A stretch of 64,000 bases of DNA. Origin: Gautieria morchelliformis. Taxonomy: Eukaryota; Basidiomycota; Agaricomycetes; Gomphales; Gomphaceae. Of this stretch, positions 31,191-42,500 are shown one piece after another. How positions within the stretch are numbered: position 1 is the stretch's first letter; each line of letters starts with the position of its first letter. The notes under the pieces were generated by a model. It had not been told where the DNA came from. It saw only the letters and a list, made by a program, of their open reading frames with translations, and made no database searches. The stretch covers positions 186,001-250,000 of the forward strand of contig WHVA01000038.1 in NCBI GenBank assembly GCA_015179125.1. The letters run 5' to 3'. A program made the position numbers and the translations under genes.

Positions 31191-31630
31191 TGAGGGAAGT
31201 AATGCTACAGATTCATCAGGGCGCACCGTTGTGCAACTCACTGGTAACTCACTTCAAGATTTTCATCAGTCTTTAACGGCTGCTGTTTTCACTTCATTTG
31301 TCTTGTGTCTCTCGCGTTGCCATTCGCAATGGCAACCGTGATGTAGTCATTTTGTCGTTCTATAATAACGAGCAATGACCCTGTGACGACTCCTGAATTC
31401 CGCCCTAGGGAAAGAAACCTAGAGAAAAGAGGAAGCGAGTCCCAAGAAGAGATGGCTCAATTAGGGCTCGGCACCGTACCCGTATGAGCCGTTTATACGG
31501 CTGCCGTATTACGGATCGTAGCGGCGGCGGCTGCCGCCTGAGTTCCCGACTCTCTCAGATTAAAAAAGGAGCTTATTAATGGGGTTTGACTAGCCGCTTT
31601 TTTGACTTTCATACCTGCGGTATTGTCATC
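31191..31630. other. Intergenic, candidate promoter region
   Basis: Between the minisatellite and the next gene. It contains a small hairpin AGCCGT/ACGGCT (near 31488-31503) in a CG-rich patch (about 31470-31540) with GGCGGCGGC runs. No gene seen. Confidence 0.4.
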
Positions 31631-32966
31631 ATGACAGCGATGGATGCTGAGCATGGTGTTAATCCCGGGAATGTCATGAAATTATTGAAACACGTACAGC
31701 AAGAACCAGATGCATTTATGAATTTGGACGCGCGGAATTACTGTGTCAAAATCCAGAAGCGCAGTCAATCGAAGTGGACAGATACGAGGTTTCGGATGAC
31801 TCGAGAGTTGAATGGGTTTCTGGTAGGGGAAGTGAGTGAGGATTCTCAAGTGGGGTACCTGGGAGATCGGATGTCTACTGTGTTCACAGGGGTGAGCCGC
31901 AAACGAAATCATGAATTTTTTAGAACATTTCATTGTAAGGGGTTTAAAGCCCAGGGAGGAGGACATTAAAGGGAAAACCAAGGAACTTTCAAAATTAAAG
32001 TTGAAGTTTGCCTTTGATTTTCCGGTGTTGGTGGAGGACCATCTCACTGCAGAAGCGAAGGAGAGCATGAATAGACAACTTTGATTCCTTGACGGTTTAG
32101 AACATCTTGCGGAAGGCAAAACACTGCAGGGAAATGGCATGGGATCCTAGGTGGAACCTTCGAAGGATGTTATCCTGCATTCATGGATAACATCGTTGCA
32201 TTTAGCAAATTGTCCCAGCAAACAATTGCGGATTCAAGCTGTGACTGCACCGTTGTGGAAAGCACAGTATCAACAGTCAAAGGAAACATACTTGTACAAG
32301 GAAAGGGGTAAACCAGGTGTGTATTGAAATGGATTGGATAATAATTTTATTTATTCAATTTGTTGTAGAGATAAAGCAGTCCGAATTTGGAAAAATGAGC
32401 CAGTTGATGTATCACCCATATGGGAATGGGATCATAACCGATAATTGGATGGTCAACAACGATATCGACGCAGTGGATTTTAATGGAAAATCCATCAATC
32501 CGTTGGAGATCCGCAATGTATTCTGTCCGGGTTCTTGGGTGGTCATGCAAATCACACTGACTTTGTTCGTTTTTAGGGTGGTCGATAAAGTATGAAAAGT
32601 TAATGATCTTATAGGTGGGATATAATGACTCAAGACGGTGGAATTTCACATCACACAAAGACTTATCAATTGGTGATCAATCGTGTTCAGTTGGTGTTGA
32701 AACCTATACCAGAAACAGAAGGAGATCATCTTGAAGGAGCTTCTTTATCAATTCTGAAACATGCTCGCGATGATGATGGTGATGGAGAAGAAACACCTCC
32801 ATTGTTACCAGCACCGAAGCGAACTTTGCTAGGACCGGAAACATTTGTGTCCTCTGGGACGCCCTCTGTGACAGTTGCCAGCAGTAGTAAAACGACCTCT
32901 TTTAAAAAGAAAGTTCGTAAATTTAGTTTTCTTTTTCAGTGGAAGTTACATGTTTACATGCATTAA
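31631..32966 (+). pseudogene. Hypothetical multi-exon host gene, probably decayed
   Basis: Plus-strand coding-like exons. The first starts at 31631 or 31640 (MTAMDAEHGVNPGNVMKLLK) and meets a GTGAGT donor near 31831. A second lies after a CACAG acceptor near 31890 and contains GLKPREEDIKGKTKELSKLK and FAFDFPVLVEDHL, but is interrupted at a T-run and by a stop near 32082. A third lies around 32160-32310, a fourth from 32370 (WMVNNDIDAVDFNGKSINPL, then CPGSWVVMQITLTLF), and a last at about 32640-32940 with a Pro/Ser-rich, basic tail ending KKKVRKF. I do not recognise the family. The frames suggest an intracellular, possibly nuclear protein. A frameshift and an in-frame stop point to a pseudogene or a missed intron. 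Confidence 0.5.
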
Positions 32967-33805
32967 CGAATATTGGTAGAAGGAGTAATCAAAGCGTGAC
33001 TTGAAGTGGAACGATAATTGGTGGAATGAATCCAAAAAAAATTTGTGGTGGGAGAAGCGAGTTCTATCAAGATGTACAATAAGTCTCTTTTCGTTTGCAT
33101 ACATTTAGTGATATGTTGTTTGGAGAAATATTTTGAGGGCAATATGTTGTTTCACTTGCAGTCTTCTCTCTCAGCCTTTGTCACCACGTATTCCCCCATG
33201 GATTTGCAACTGATACGCATGGAGGAGGCTGTTGGTGGAGAGAGGATGGTATGTTGATGATAAGATGAACAGGGCCCAGATGTCAGACGAAGGTCGTTTA
33301 ATGACTCTCGTACCATGGCGTATTGGGCTTGGTGAGGAAACTGCCTGATTACTGAGCGTTCAAAAGGATGATTCCCGGTGAAAAGAGGTTATGCTGGGAT
33401 CAGACGCTGTCGGACGCAAAATCTGCAAACTGCGTTAATCGGGCAGTATCTGTTCTCAAATCTGCGTATTTGGTAAACCCACTCGAAAACTGAAATCCAG
33501 CTACCTGAAATGACTGGGACTATGACTTGGGCACTAACATTTGTAAAATTTCATAAAAGCTACTTTGCTTTTGCTAGCTTTTGCTGTGTCCGGACTTTGC
33601 TCAGTTTGTAGTCAGCGCAGCAACTATAAGTATCAACGAAAAAAAATGTTCGGCGCCAGAAAAACCCCACGCAGTTGATCACGACAAGTACCGGTACCCC
33701 AACAGAAGGAAAATCACATATATGCAACGCAAGGGGTCTTTATTTCTCTCCTCTCGCCACATCCCCCACTTCTTCCATCCCCCCATCAACGTTCAACGTT
33801 CAACC
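32967..33805. other. Intergenic, no supported gene
   Basis: AT-rich stretch. A plus-strand frame at 33045-33257 includes a hydrophobic segment (LFVCIHLVICCLEKYF) but lacks clear splice context. A T/A-rich region near 33540-33650 precedes the ORF at 33806. Confidence 0.4.
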
Positions 33806-34099
33806 ATGGTCTCGCCCACCACCCTCCTCCGTATCCCCCCATTAGAGCCACCTACAAGATACCCATCCAGCTGCCCCACACACGTTCACATCGACCTCGC
33901 CGGCCTCCCTCCGTGCACCGTCACCCAGCAGCGCACCTGCACAGCTGCAGCCGAGGATGCAGCCCGCCCATCGCGCCCGCTGTGCCGTGCGATCTTCCCG
34001 ACAGTGGCCTTCTTCGCGTGGCAGGTTGAGTCCCGACATCCCAATCCCAGTGCGTGCAACGAGCCGGTAGCCAGTCATGGCGTTGGCGTGCCCGCCTGC
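33806..34099 (+). pseudogene. Host ORF start cut by element C2
   Basis: GC-rich open frame beginning MVSPTTLLRIPPLEPPTRYP at 33806, preceded by a pyrimidine-rich leader (33745-33805) typical of fungal gene starts. It runs for 98 codons into the first base of the C2 LTR at 34100. Base composition differs sharply from the AT-rich flank. No domain recognised. The rest of the gene is not present to the right, because the far side of C2 has been lost. Confidence 0.4.
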
Positions 34100-34747
34100 T
34101 GTTACGACCGTTCATTTCCACTCCTTCCGCCCCTCCAATAGTTCCGCACAACGTTCCGCCCCTCCGACATTTCCGACATTCCGCCCCTTGTACATTTCCC
34201 TTGTTCCTTCGACTCTATTACTCGGACCCACCGGACCCACCTCGCCATCTATCAAAACCATATATCCGGTCACCCTTGTAGTTCGTTGTCAGATATGTTT
34301 TCCCGACCCCTTGTTCTTTGCCATTGTTCTACCTTACCCTGAACCCCCCTTGTAGTCCCATTGTTCCCAATTAGTTAGTTCCCACACATTGTACTCGACT
34401 TCCGCTTCCTCCGGAATTTGCTTAGTACAACACCATTGCTTGTTGCTCTGTGTTTTGTATAAAAACCCCCTCATGTATGTCTGTTATTCTGCAATCAGAT
34501 AATCACCTTCGATACTTGATTTCCTTCGCTCCATCTCCTGTTCTTAGCACAGCGAGTCTAGCAAGATCTCAGTCTCTCCGTCTTCCGCTTTCCGCCTCAA
34601 GTTCCGACCAAACCTTTGGCTCAGTACTTTCCAACTTCCGACTCATTTCCGAAATACCTAGGACGATAGTTCATTGGGGGCGCAACCTATAAGTTGAAGC
34701 CGCTGTCCTTTCCAGTTCCGACTTAGTGGAAATCTCGATACGTAACA
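34100..34747 (+). repeat. 5' LTR of C2 (648 bp)
   Basis: TGTTACGACC...CGTAACA. TATA box at 34458-34464 and self-primer AATCAGATAAT at 34493-34503. It is shorter than the C1 LTR mainly through loss of repeated TTCCGCCCCTCCGATATTTC-type text near its start. Confidence 0.93.
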
Positions 34748-34749
34748 GT

Positions 34750-34760
34750 ATTATCTGATT
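34750..34760 (+). promoter_or_regulatory. Primer-binding site of C2 (self-priming type)
   Basis: ATTATCTGATT, two bases after the LTR, complementary over 11 bases to 34493-34503. Identical to C1. Confidence 0.72.
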
Positions 34761-34780
34761 CCCACCCGATAACTATCACT

Positions 34781-36234
34781 ATGCCTCCTCGTACCACAGT
34801 TACTTCAGCTCGAGCAGGAGCTGTCGAAGCTCTCTCTTATTTGGCAGTCTTAGATCCGCAGCACCAAGGCACGCGGAACCCTCCAGCAGCTCTCGTGCCG
34901 ACGATGAGCTTTCCGATGCTTTTCCGCAACGATTCGAAGAAGTTCCCGACGCTAATCCCGACGAAAATCCCGACTACGACGGGAATTCAACGAGTAGCAG
35001 CGGTGAACAAACAGCAGCGTCATTCCGACGCCCAGCTCCACCACCACCACCTCCAGGCGGCCCTCCAGGCGGCCCTCATGGCGGCCCACCCGGCGGTCCC
35101 CCAGGTGGGCCTCCCGGCGGTCCTCCACCTCCAATTCCACCTCAGATTCCCGCCAACCCAGTTCCGCCCGCGCCAGTTCTGGATCTTGCACAAGCCATCG
35201 CCATGCTAGCCGGACAACTCCAGCGCCCGGCCCAAGCACCACCACGCCCCAAGACAAAGGTCCGTGAACCAGATCAGTTCGACGGTTCCGACCCCAAGAA
35301 GCTCCAGCCATTTCTGGTTCAGCTTCAACTCAATTTCCGTGATCGTCCCGACGCCTTTCACGACGACGAACGAAAGGTCAATTATGCCCTTTCCTATCTC
35401 CGAGGCACGGCGCTCGACTATTTCGAACCCGCCCTCATGGATCCGTTCGCTCTCGTCGACTGGGCCGACGATTACCCCAATTTCATTTCCGAACTCCGCA
35501 GCAACTTCGGACCATTTGATATGGAAGCCGATGCGGAAAACGAACTCGATAAGCTTCGCATGAAAGACACTCATAAGATAGCTAAATATATCGTCACGTT
35601 TCAGCAGCTCACTCCTCGAATCCAATGGGGAGAAGCCGCACTCCGACGCCAGTTTTACATGGGCTTGCCATCCCGCATCAAGGATGAAATCGCCCGCGTC
35701 GGAAAACCCGCCACCCTTACCGACCTCCGCAACCTCGCCCAATCCATCGATTCGCGCTACTGGGAAAGACACTCCGAGATTGCTCGTGAAACTTCCGCCC
35801 AGAGCAAGAACGACAAGTCTTCCGACAAGAAGTCTGATAAAGACAAGAAGAAGACCAATTCCGGAAACACCAACTCCGGAAACAACAACAACAACAGTTC
35901 CGGATCCAACTCTGGCAACCGGAACAACAACAACACCCCTCGGAACAACCAGGCCTCTGGTTCTAACACCAACGCCCGGAAGAGCACCCCGGATCTTTCC
36001 GACAAACTTGGGAAGGACGGAAAACTAACCCCTGTAGAACGCCAGTGTCGCATGGACAACAACCTTTGCCTCTTCTGCGGCAAAGGAGGTCACGTCGCTC
36101 GCGACTGCACTCGCGCTTCCGCCTCCGCTGCTAAGGCCAAGGGCCGCGCAGCAAAGACGGAAGAGAAATCCGAAGCGGTTCCCGCTGCGGATTCAAAAAA
36201 TAGTCAGCAGCCCTCCGGCCTCCGCACGAGCTGA
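34781..36234 (+). pseudogene. Gag of C2
   Basis: MPPRTTVTSARAG start at 34781. A Gly/Pro-rich tract (about 35040-35130, encoded by repeated GGCGGCCC/GGCGGTCC triplets) is longer than in C1. The capsid domain follows at 35280-35760 (VNYALSYLRGTALDYFEPAL; YMGLPSRIKDEIARVGKPAT). An Asn-rich linker and a zinc knuckle (CLFCGKGGHVARDC, about 36067-36108) come next. The A-run at the gag end (36195-36200) precedes the pol frame, as in C1 and B. About one break. Confidence 0.87.
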
Positions 36235-38780
36235 GGGCTGTGTTGACCCCATTCGTGCGACAAACGAGGTTAAACTCAACGCATCCGCTCTTTCGTCCTC
36301 CGACTCTCTCTCTGTTCCGCTCACTTCCGACACCATTTCCGCACCCCCGTTTACAGCATTGGTCGACTCCGGTTCGACTCATTGTTTCCTCGATTCCGAC
36401 TTTGTTTTGAAACATAAACTTCCGACCCGCAACATTCCGACTATTCCGCTCCGCCTTTTCGACGGGTCTTCCAACACGGGAATTTCCCAAGTTGTGGATC
36501 TGTCTATCCGTTTCGCTACTGGGGACAACCATGAAGTTACGTTTTACGTTACTCCGCTAGATGCTAGCTGTTCCGTTGTACTAGGACACAATTGGCTCAC
36601 CCGATATAATCCGTCGATTAACTGGGCATTGGGTCAAATACAGTTCCGTACCCCGGATCAACTTCCGTCTATTCCGACGTCTTCTGCAAAGATGGCTCAG
36701 GCCTCTTCTGCAACTCCGCTCGTGGATTCAGTTCCGCACTCCGGTCCCGCTTTAGCACCTCCGCCCCTCGAAGCCCCTCGAATTGCGCTCGTTTCCGCCA
36801 CCGCTTTCCGCGTATTGCAACGGCAAGATGATACGACCGTCTTCCAGCTTCACCTCTCCGATTCGGCTTCAGTCAAGGCTCGTCCCGCCTCGACTTCCGC
36901 TCCGGTCGACATGAGCTCAGTTCCGGAAGAATATCGTGACTTCCCGGACGTGTTCAATAAGGCCAAAGCCGACAAACCTGCTGAACATCGACCTTACGAC
37001 TTGAAGATAGATTTGGAAGAAGGAGCATCTCCGCCCCTTGGACCGATCTACTCTCTTTCGCAAAGTGAACTCCTAACTCTCCGAGAGTTCGTCGATGAAC
37101 ATCTCAACATGGGCTTTATCCGCCCTTCGCTGTCTCCGCACGGCGCTCCGGTCCTCTTCGTCAAGAAGAAGGATGGATCTCTCCGCCTCTGCGTCGATTT
37201 CCGCGGACTCAATGCCCTCACTAAAAAGGACAAATATCCGCTTCCGCGCATTTCCGACTTACTCGACACTCCCCGCAGGGCGAAGATCTACACCAAAATC
37301 GACCTCGGGCACGCTTATCACCTTGTCCGCATCCGCGAAGGTGACGAGTGGAAAACCACTTTCTGCACCCGCTACGGTGCTTTTGAGTTGGTTGTCATGC
37401 CTTTTGGTCTAACCAATGCTCCCGCCGCTTTTCAGCGATTCATGAACGACGTATTTTCCGACCTCCTCAACGTATGCGTCCTAGTCTACATTGATGACAT
37501 CCTCATCTATTCCGATACACCGGAAAAACATTGGGAACATGTCCGCGAAGTACTCCGCCGTCTACGCAAACACCATCTCTACGCAAAAGCAGAGAAATGC
37601 GAATGGCATCGCGACACGGTCGAATACCTCGGCTACATCCTCTCTCCAACAGGTCTTACCATGGCAGAGGACAAGGTCAAGGCAATTCAAGAATGGCCGG
37701 AACCCCGACGTGTTAAGGATGTGCAGTCTTTCCTTGGCTTTGCCAACTTTTACCGGCGTTTCATTTATAATTTTTCCAACATTACTGTTCCGCTCACGCG
37801 TCTCACCAGGAAGGGTGCCCCATGGAATTTCACACCGAAATGCCGTTCCGCATTTGAAGCTCTCAAATCGGCCTTCACCACGGCTCCCATACTCGGTTTC
37901 TGGATTCCTGATGCCCAACTTGTACTCGAAACCGACGCTTCTGACTACGCGCTAGCCGCCATTCTTTCCATCATTTCACCCGACGACGGAGAAATTCATC
38001 CGATCGCCTTTCATTCCCGCACCTTTTCCGCCCCGGAACTCAACTACGACGTCCACGATAAGGAACTACTTGCGATTTTCGAAGCCTTCAAAATCTGGAG
38101 ACATTACCTCGAAGGTCCAACTTATCCGATCGACGTTGTAACAGATCATAAGAACCTTGAGTATTTTGCAACCACTAAGATTTTGACTCGCCGTCAAGTC
38201 CGCTGGTCTGAATACCTCTCACAGTTCAACATGGTGATCCGTTTCCGCCCCGGAAAGCTCGGAGCAAAACCCGACGCGCTCACTAGACGTTGGGACGTCT
38301 ACCCAAAAGAGGGAAGTAGCGACTATGCCAGCGTTAATCCGCACAATTTCCGCCCAGTATTCTCCACTGAGCAACTGGCATCGTCCCTGCGTGCCACAGC
38401 ATTGCAGTTTCCGCTACTCCGCGCCTCAATTATTATGGACACCGAGTCTCTCCATTCCGACATCCGTTCCGCACTCCGTTCCGACCCCACCTCCGCAACC
38501 CACCTCGATGACCCCACCAGTCCTGGATGGTCCCTCGATTCCGACGGATTTCTCCGGTACAAGTCCCGGATTTACGTTCCGGACACCAACGATCTACGAC
38601 TTCGCGTGCTCCAGCAAAGCCACGATCATCCGCTCTCAGGACACCAAGGCCAGAACAAGACCCTCGACATAATCCGACGTACCTATACTTGGCATCTCCT
38701 CCGCATGATGGTCCAAAACTACTGCAAGTCATGCACCACCTGTATGCGAGCCAAGCCTCAACGTCACAAACCCTACGGCC
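36235..38780 (+). pseudogene. Pol of C2 (PR-RT-RNaseH-start of IN)
   Basis: Long open pol frame with protease (LVDSGSTHCFLDSDFVLKHK, about 36360-36420), RT (YIDDILIYSD, about 37480-37510), RNase H (FHSRTFSAPELNYDVHDKEL; TDHKNLEYFATTK) and the integrase zinc site (HDHPLSGHQGQNKTLDIIRR, then CKSCTTCMRAK). The frame is continuous from the protease to the junction with G. The catalytic core of integrase and the chromodomain are missing, so the element is incomplete. Confidence 0.92.
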
Positions 38781-39490
38781 TGTTACAATTCCAACATCAT
38801 ACACATTCCCACTCCATATATCCCCATTCCCCCTGCCCAGAACCCATATCATAAACCGTGCCACTAATCATCAGTCCACCCCTCGAACGCACACATCTCC
38901 ACTCGCTACACCACAACGCCCCGCCGGTCCACGAGTATACAGACGATGCAGCCATCAGCGGATCCGCCCCCGAACCCCGAGACCGAGACGCCCCCACGGA
39001 TCAGTAGTACGATCGTTCCATCACACGCTCCACTTCGTATAGACGCGTTCCGATTCTGATAGTTTTCGATCGCTCGTTTCCATCACCCCTTCCCCACATA
39101 CCACACATTCCTTATGTCCATTTCATACGACTCCTTTCCTATTCGACAAGTAGAATACACGTGCATAACAGCAGCCGGCACTCCAACCCCCGTAGCACAT
39201 GCCTCGTACATCCATCCACCGGCGCCGGTAACATCTCTTTTGACTTAGCGTGTTACACACTGGGGATAAAAGCTGTCATATGTATAGTAGAAGATCAGTC
39301 AATCAAACTCATTATCCCCAGACATAGTTACTCGGCTTGGATATTATTCTCCTACAACGCATACATCTCACCGCTCACATATCCCACACGATTCGCTCAC
39401 ATTGGAGCAATCATACACTCGATTCGACTTCACGTTGAAGTCTGAATTATAACGCCTTCCTATCTAAAAACTCGACTCTTATTCCTCACA
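38781..39490 (+). repeat. 5' LTR of G (710 bp)
   Basis: TGTTACAATTCCAACATC...ATTCCTCACA. A TATA-like GGGGATAAAAGC lies near 39263. The downstream part holds the R/U5 region up to the primer site. It shares 705 of 710 positions with the 3' LTR. Confidence 0.95.
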
Positions 39491-39507
39491 GATTAAGAGT
39501 CTCACGG
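39491..39507 (+). promoter_or_regulatory. Primer-binding site of G, possibly for a half tRNA-Lys
   Basis: GATTAAGAGTCTCACGG. The complement reads CCGTGAGACTCTTAATC, which resembles the anticodon arm of tRNA-Lys with anticodon CTT (GAGACTCTTAATCTC in many eukaryotes). Copia elements are known to prime from an internally cut tRNA, usually initiator Met. Use of tRNA-Lys here is an inference from memory of tRNA sequences. Confidence 0.5.
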
Positions 39508-39514
39508 ACTCACC

Positions 39515-42500
39515 ATGGCACAAGCAATGGCCCCAGCACATATTACACCGAAACACGACATCCACAAATTCCGCGACATCAAACCCAAGTTAGGAAAAGA
39601 CAATTGGATGTCCTGGAAAAGGGAACTGTTAGCAACGGCGAGGGACAGGGGACTACACAAGATCATCACCGGTATGGAACCATACCCCACCGCAGCTAAC
39701 CAACAGGCTCTCGTCGCCACCGGAACCGGCATCAGCAACCTACAACAGCTCCAAGACGAGTGGGACGACAGGAATAACACCGCGTACAGCCAGATACTCC
39801 TGTGCATATCACCAGAGCTTCAGACGGCGATCGACTACACGGAGAAATGCGAAGAGGCGTGGAAAACACTCACAAGAAAATTCGAATCGAACGACCCTAG
39901 CAAAATAAGTATAGTCAGAACGAGGTACGAAAACTATCACATGACCGAGGGCCAATCGGTCTCGGCGTACCTCACCGCGATGAAAGAGTACAGGAGTCAG
40001 CTGGCCAGAATGGGTGAAACAATAGCAGACTCTACCCACGCGGCTACTATCCTTAGGAACGTCCCAGAGTCATGGAGACCCATAGCTCAAACGATACGAA
40101 TGATCGCCACGAACCCAGACGACATCGAGGTGAGACTGGAAGCTCACGAAGCGGACCTAGGGGCCGTGGAGATGTCGACACAGGCGGCCACAGCCTTCAT
40201 AGCCCGATCCACGCCACCAAGGAGGACGGGTTATCAGCTCAACAGATCATACAATAACCCAGCGACCACTTACCAGAATCAGAACCGATACCCACAGGCA
40301 CAGAACATCACAGGAAACAGCTTCTTCTGCAACAACTGCGGGAAGCCCAACCACTCAGCAGCCAGATGTTACGCACCCGGAGGGGGACTCGCAAATCAGG
40401 AGACATGGAGAAGGGGGGGAAACACACAGGGAGAATTAGCCATCGGTAACGACCAAGACGGACCAGGCAGACCAACCTCACATCCACGACAACAGCACGC
40501 AACCGACGTCGACTCAGCCAGACTCGCAAGCATACCAAAGAAAGACATCGTTATGTTAGCACAGATCGAGGAGATGGTAAACAGCATGACCTTGTCAACC
40601 GACTCCTCAGCACTATCTGCGATCAAGGGCAACGTGCACCTGTGGCTCGTCGACTCAGGTGCATCGAGTCACCTGTGTGGCAACATAAATCTCTTCGAGG
40701 AGATACACCCTACCACCGCAATCTCTATCGAAACGTCGAGCGGAGACTCCTTCAAAGCAAATCAAAGAGGTACGATTCGAATCACGATCCAGAGCGACAC
40801 GCACCTTCAGCTAGCGCCACTCGAACTAACACTAATGGACGTCATATACGTCCCAAAGCTGAACGCCAACCTCTTATCAGTAGGGCGCATGACCTCGGCC
40901 GACGTCGACGTGGTATTCAGCAAAACGGAGACATCACTTCTGATGGGAGAGGAGGTCATCGCCAAGGGAACAAAAGTAAACAACGTGTTTGCTTACATGG
41001 CACAGCCGTCGACAAAAGCAGAACAGGAGATCGCAGCATACTCCGGCGAGCCTGATGAACTAACCCTGTGGCACCACAGATTAGCACACGTTGCCATCTC
41101 GACGATCGAGAAAATGCAGAGGAAACAGACCGGCGTAGGACTTCCCAAGCTCGACACAGAACAGAAACCGAATCCCTGCGACAACTGCCCCTTCGGTAAA
41201 CACACGCGCTCCCCGTTCAAAAATATCGAAGAACTTCTGAAAAGCACAGGAGACATAGTATCATCAGACATATGCGGCCCATTCGACACATCCATCGGAG
41301 GATACAAATATTTCATTACCTGGATCGATCACGCCACGAGATACGCCAGCGTAGAGTTCCTAAAGAACAAAGAGTGCATCACCATCACCGACTCATTCAA
41401 GAGATATATAGCTTGGCTGAAGAAACAGAGAGGCGAGGACGTGAAGAGAGTAAGAACGGACAACGGGGGAGAGTATATGGGGAAGGAATTCACGAACCAA
41501 TGTCACGAGCTCGGCATCATCCACGAAACAACCACCCCACACACGCCTGAACACAACGGCATAGCTGAACGATATAACAGAACCCTACAGGAAGGCGCAC
41601 TCACGTTACAACACGAAGCAAAGCTATCAGGAAGGTTTTGGGTATCAGGGATACATACGGTGAACTTCGTGAAAAACCGCTTACTCCACCACAGACTCGG
41701 TACATCACCATACGAAGCATTGTGGGGGTCCAAGCCGAGGCTCGACTGGATGCGTGTGTATGGGTCTAGATGCTGGGCACTGACGCCCAAGGCCACTAGG
41801 AGGAAAGGAGAATTCAAGTCAGCAGAGGGGATATTCGTCGGGTATTTCGACGACTCGAAGGCGTATAAGGTGTGGATACCACGCACCCAAACGCTGATCA
41901 AATCCAGGGACGTAATCTTTGACGAATTGAAACATGTGGAAAGGACCACCATACATCACATCGATGAAGACGACACACCATCGCTCTGGATAACCGACGG
42001 GAAAAGACTTACATGCACCCATCGCCCCGATCCAAAGGAAGACGAGAAGGAGGACGACGACGAGATACCGCTATTGATTCAGAACAACACGTGGGGATTC
42101 GAGGATGAGGGGGAGGGAATAGAGGACACATTGGAGGAAGGGAGATGGCAGTCACGCGCGGAGAGTTTCGACACAGAAGCCGAACCTGAAGAAAAAGAAA
42201 AAGAACACAACGAAGAGGTAAACGTCAGCGAAGAGACAGCAGAAGAAGAGAATACAGCACCGAAGGAATTTTCAAAGGGGCCGTGGATGGACGCATTGAA
42301 CACAGAGTATGGGAGGGGCAAGAGACACACGGCCTTACTCACCGAGATAGCAACCATGGCATACGGGAGAAGAGAACTGGAGGAAATGGAGAGTGGATTC
42401 GTGGTGCTAGCAGAGGATGAACCGGGAAGCTACAAGGAGGCGATGAAGTCAGAAAACGCAGAAAAATGGAGGAAAGCATGCGAGGACGAATACCGCACAT

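Larger units (their letters stand above)
34100..38780 (+). mobile_element. Ty3/gypsy chromovirus C2, 3' end missing
   Basis: Second copy of the C family, very similar to C1. It has a 5' LTR, primer site, gag and most of pol up to the integrase zinc region, where it is cut by copia element G at 38780. It is better preserved than C1, with only about one or two breaks visible before the truncation. The integrase core, chromodomain, antisense ORF and 3' LTR are absent, so its target duplication cannot be checked (left flank CCTGC). Confidence 0.92.
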
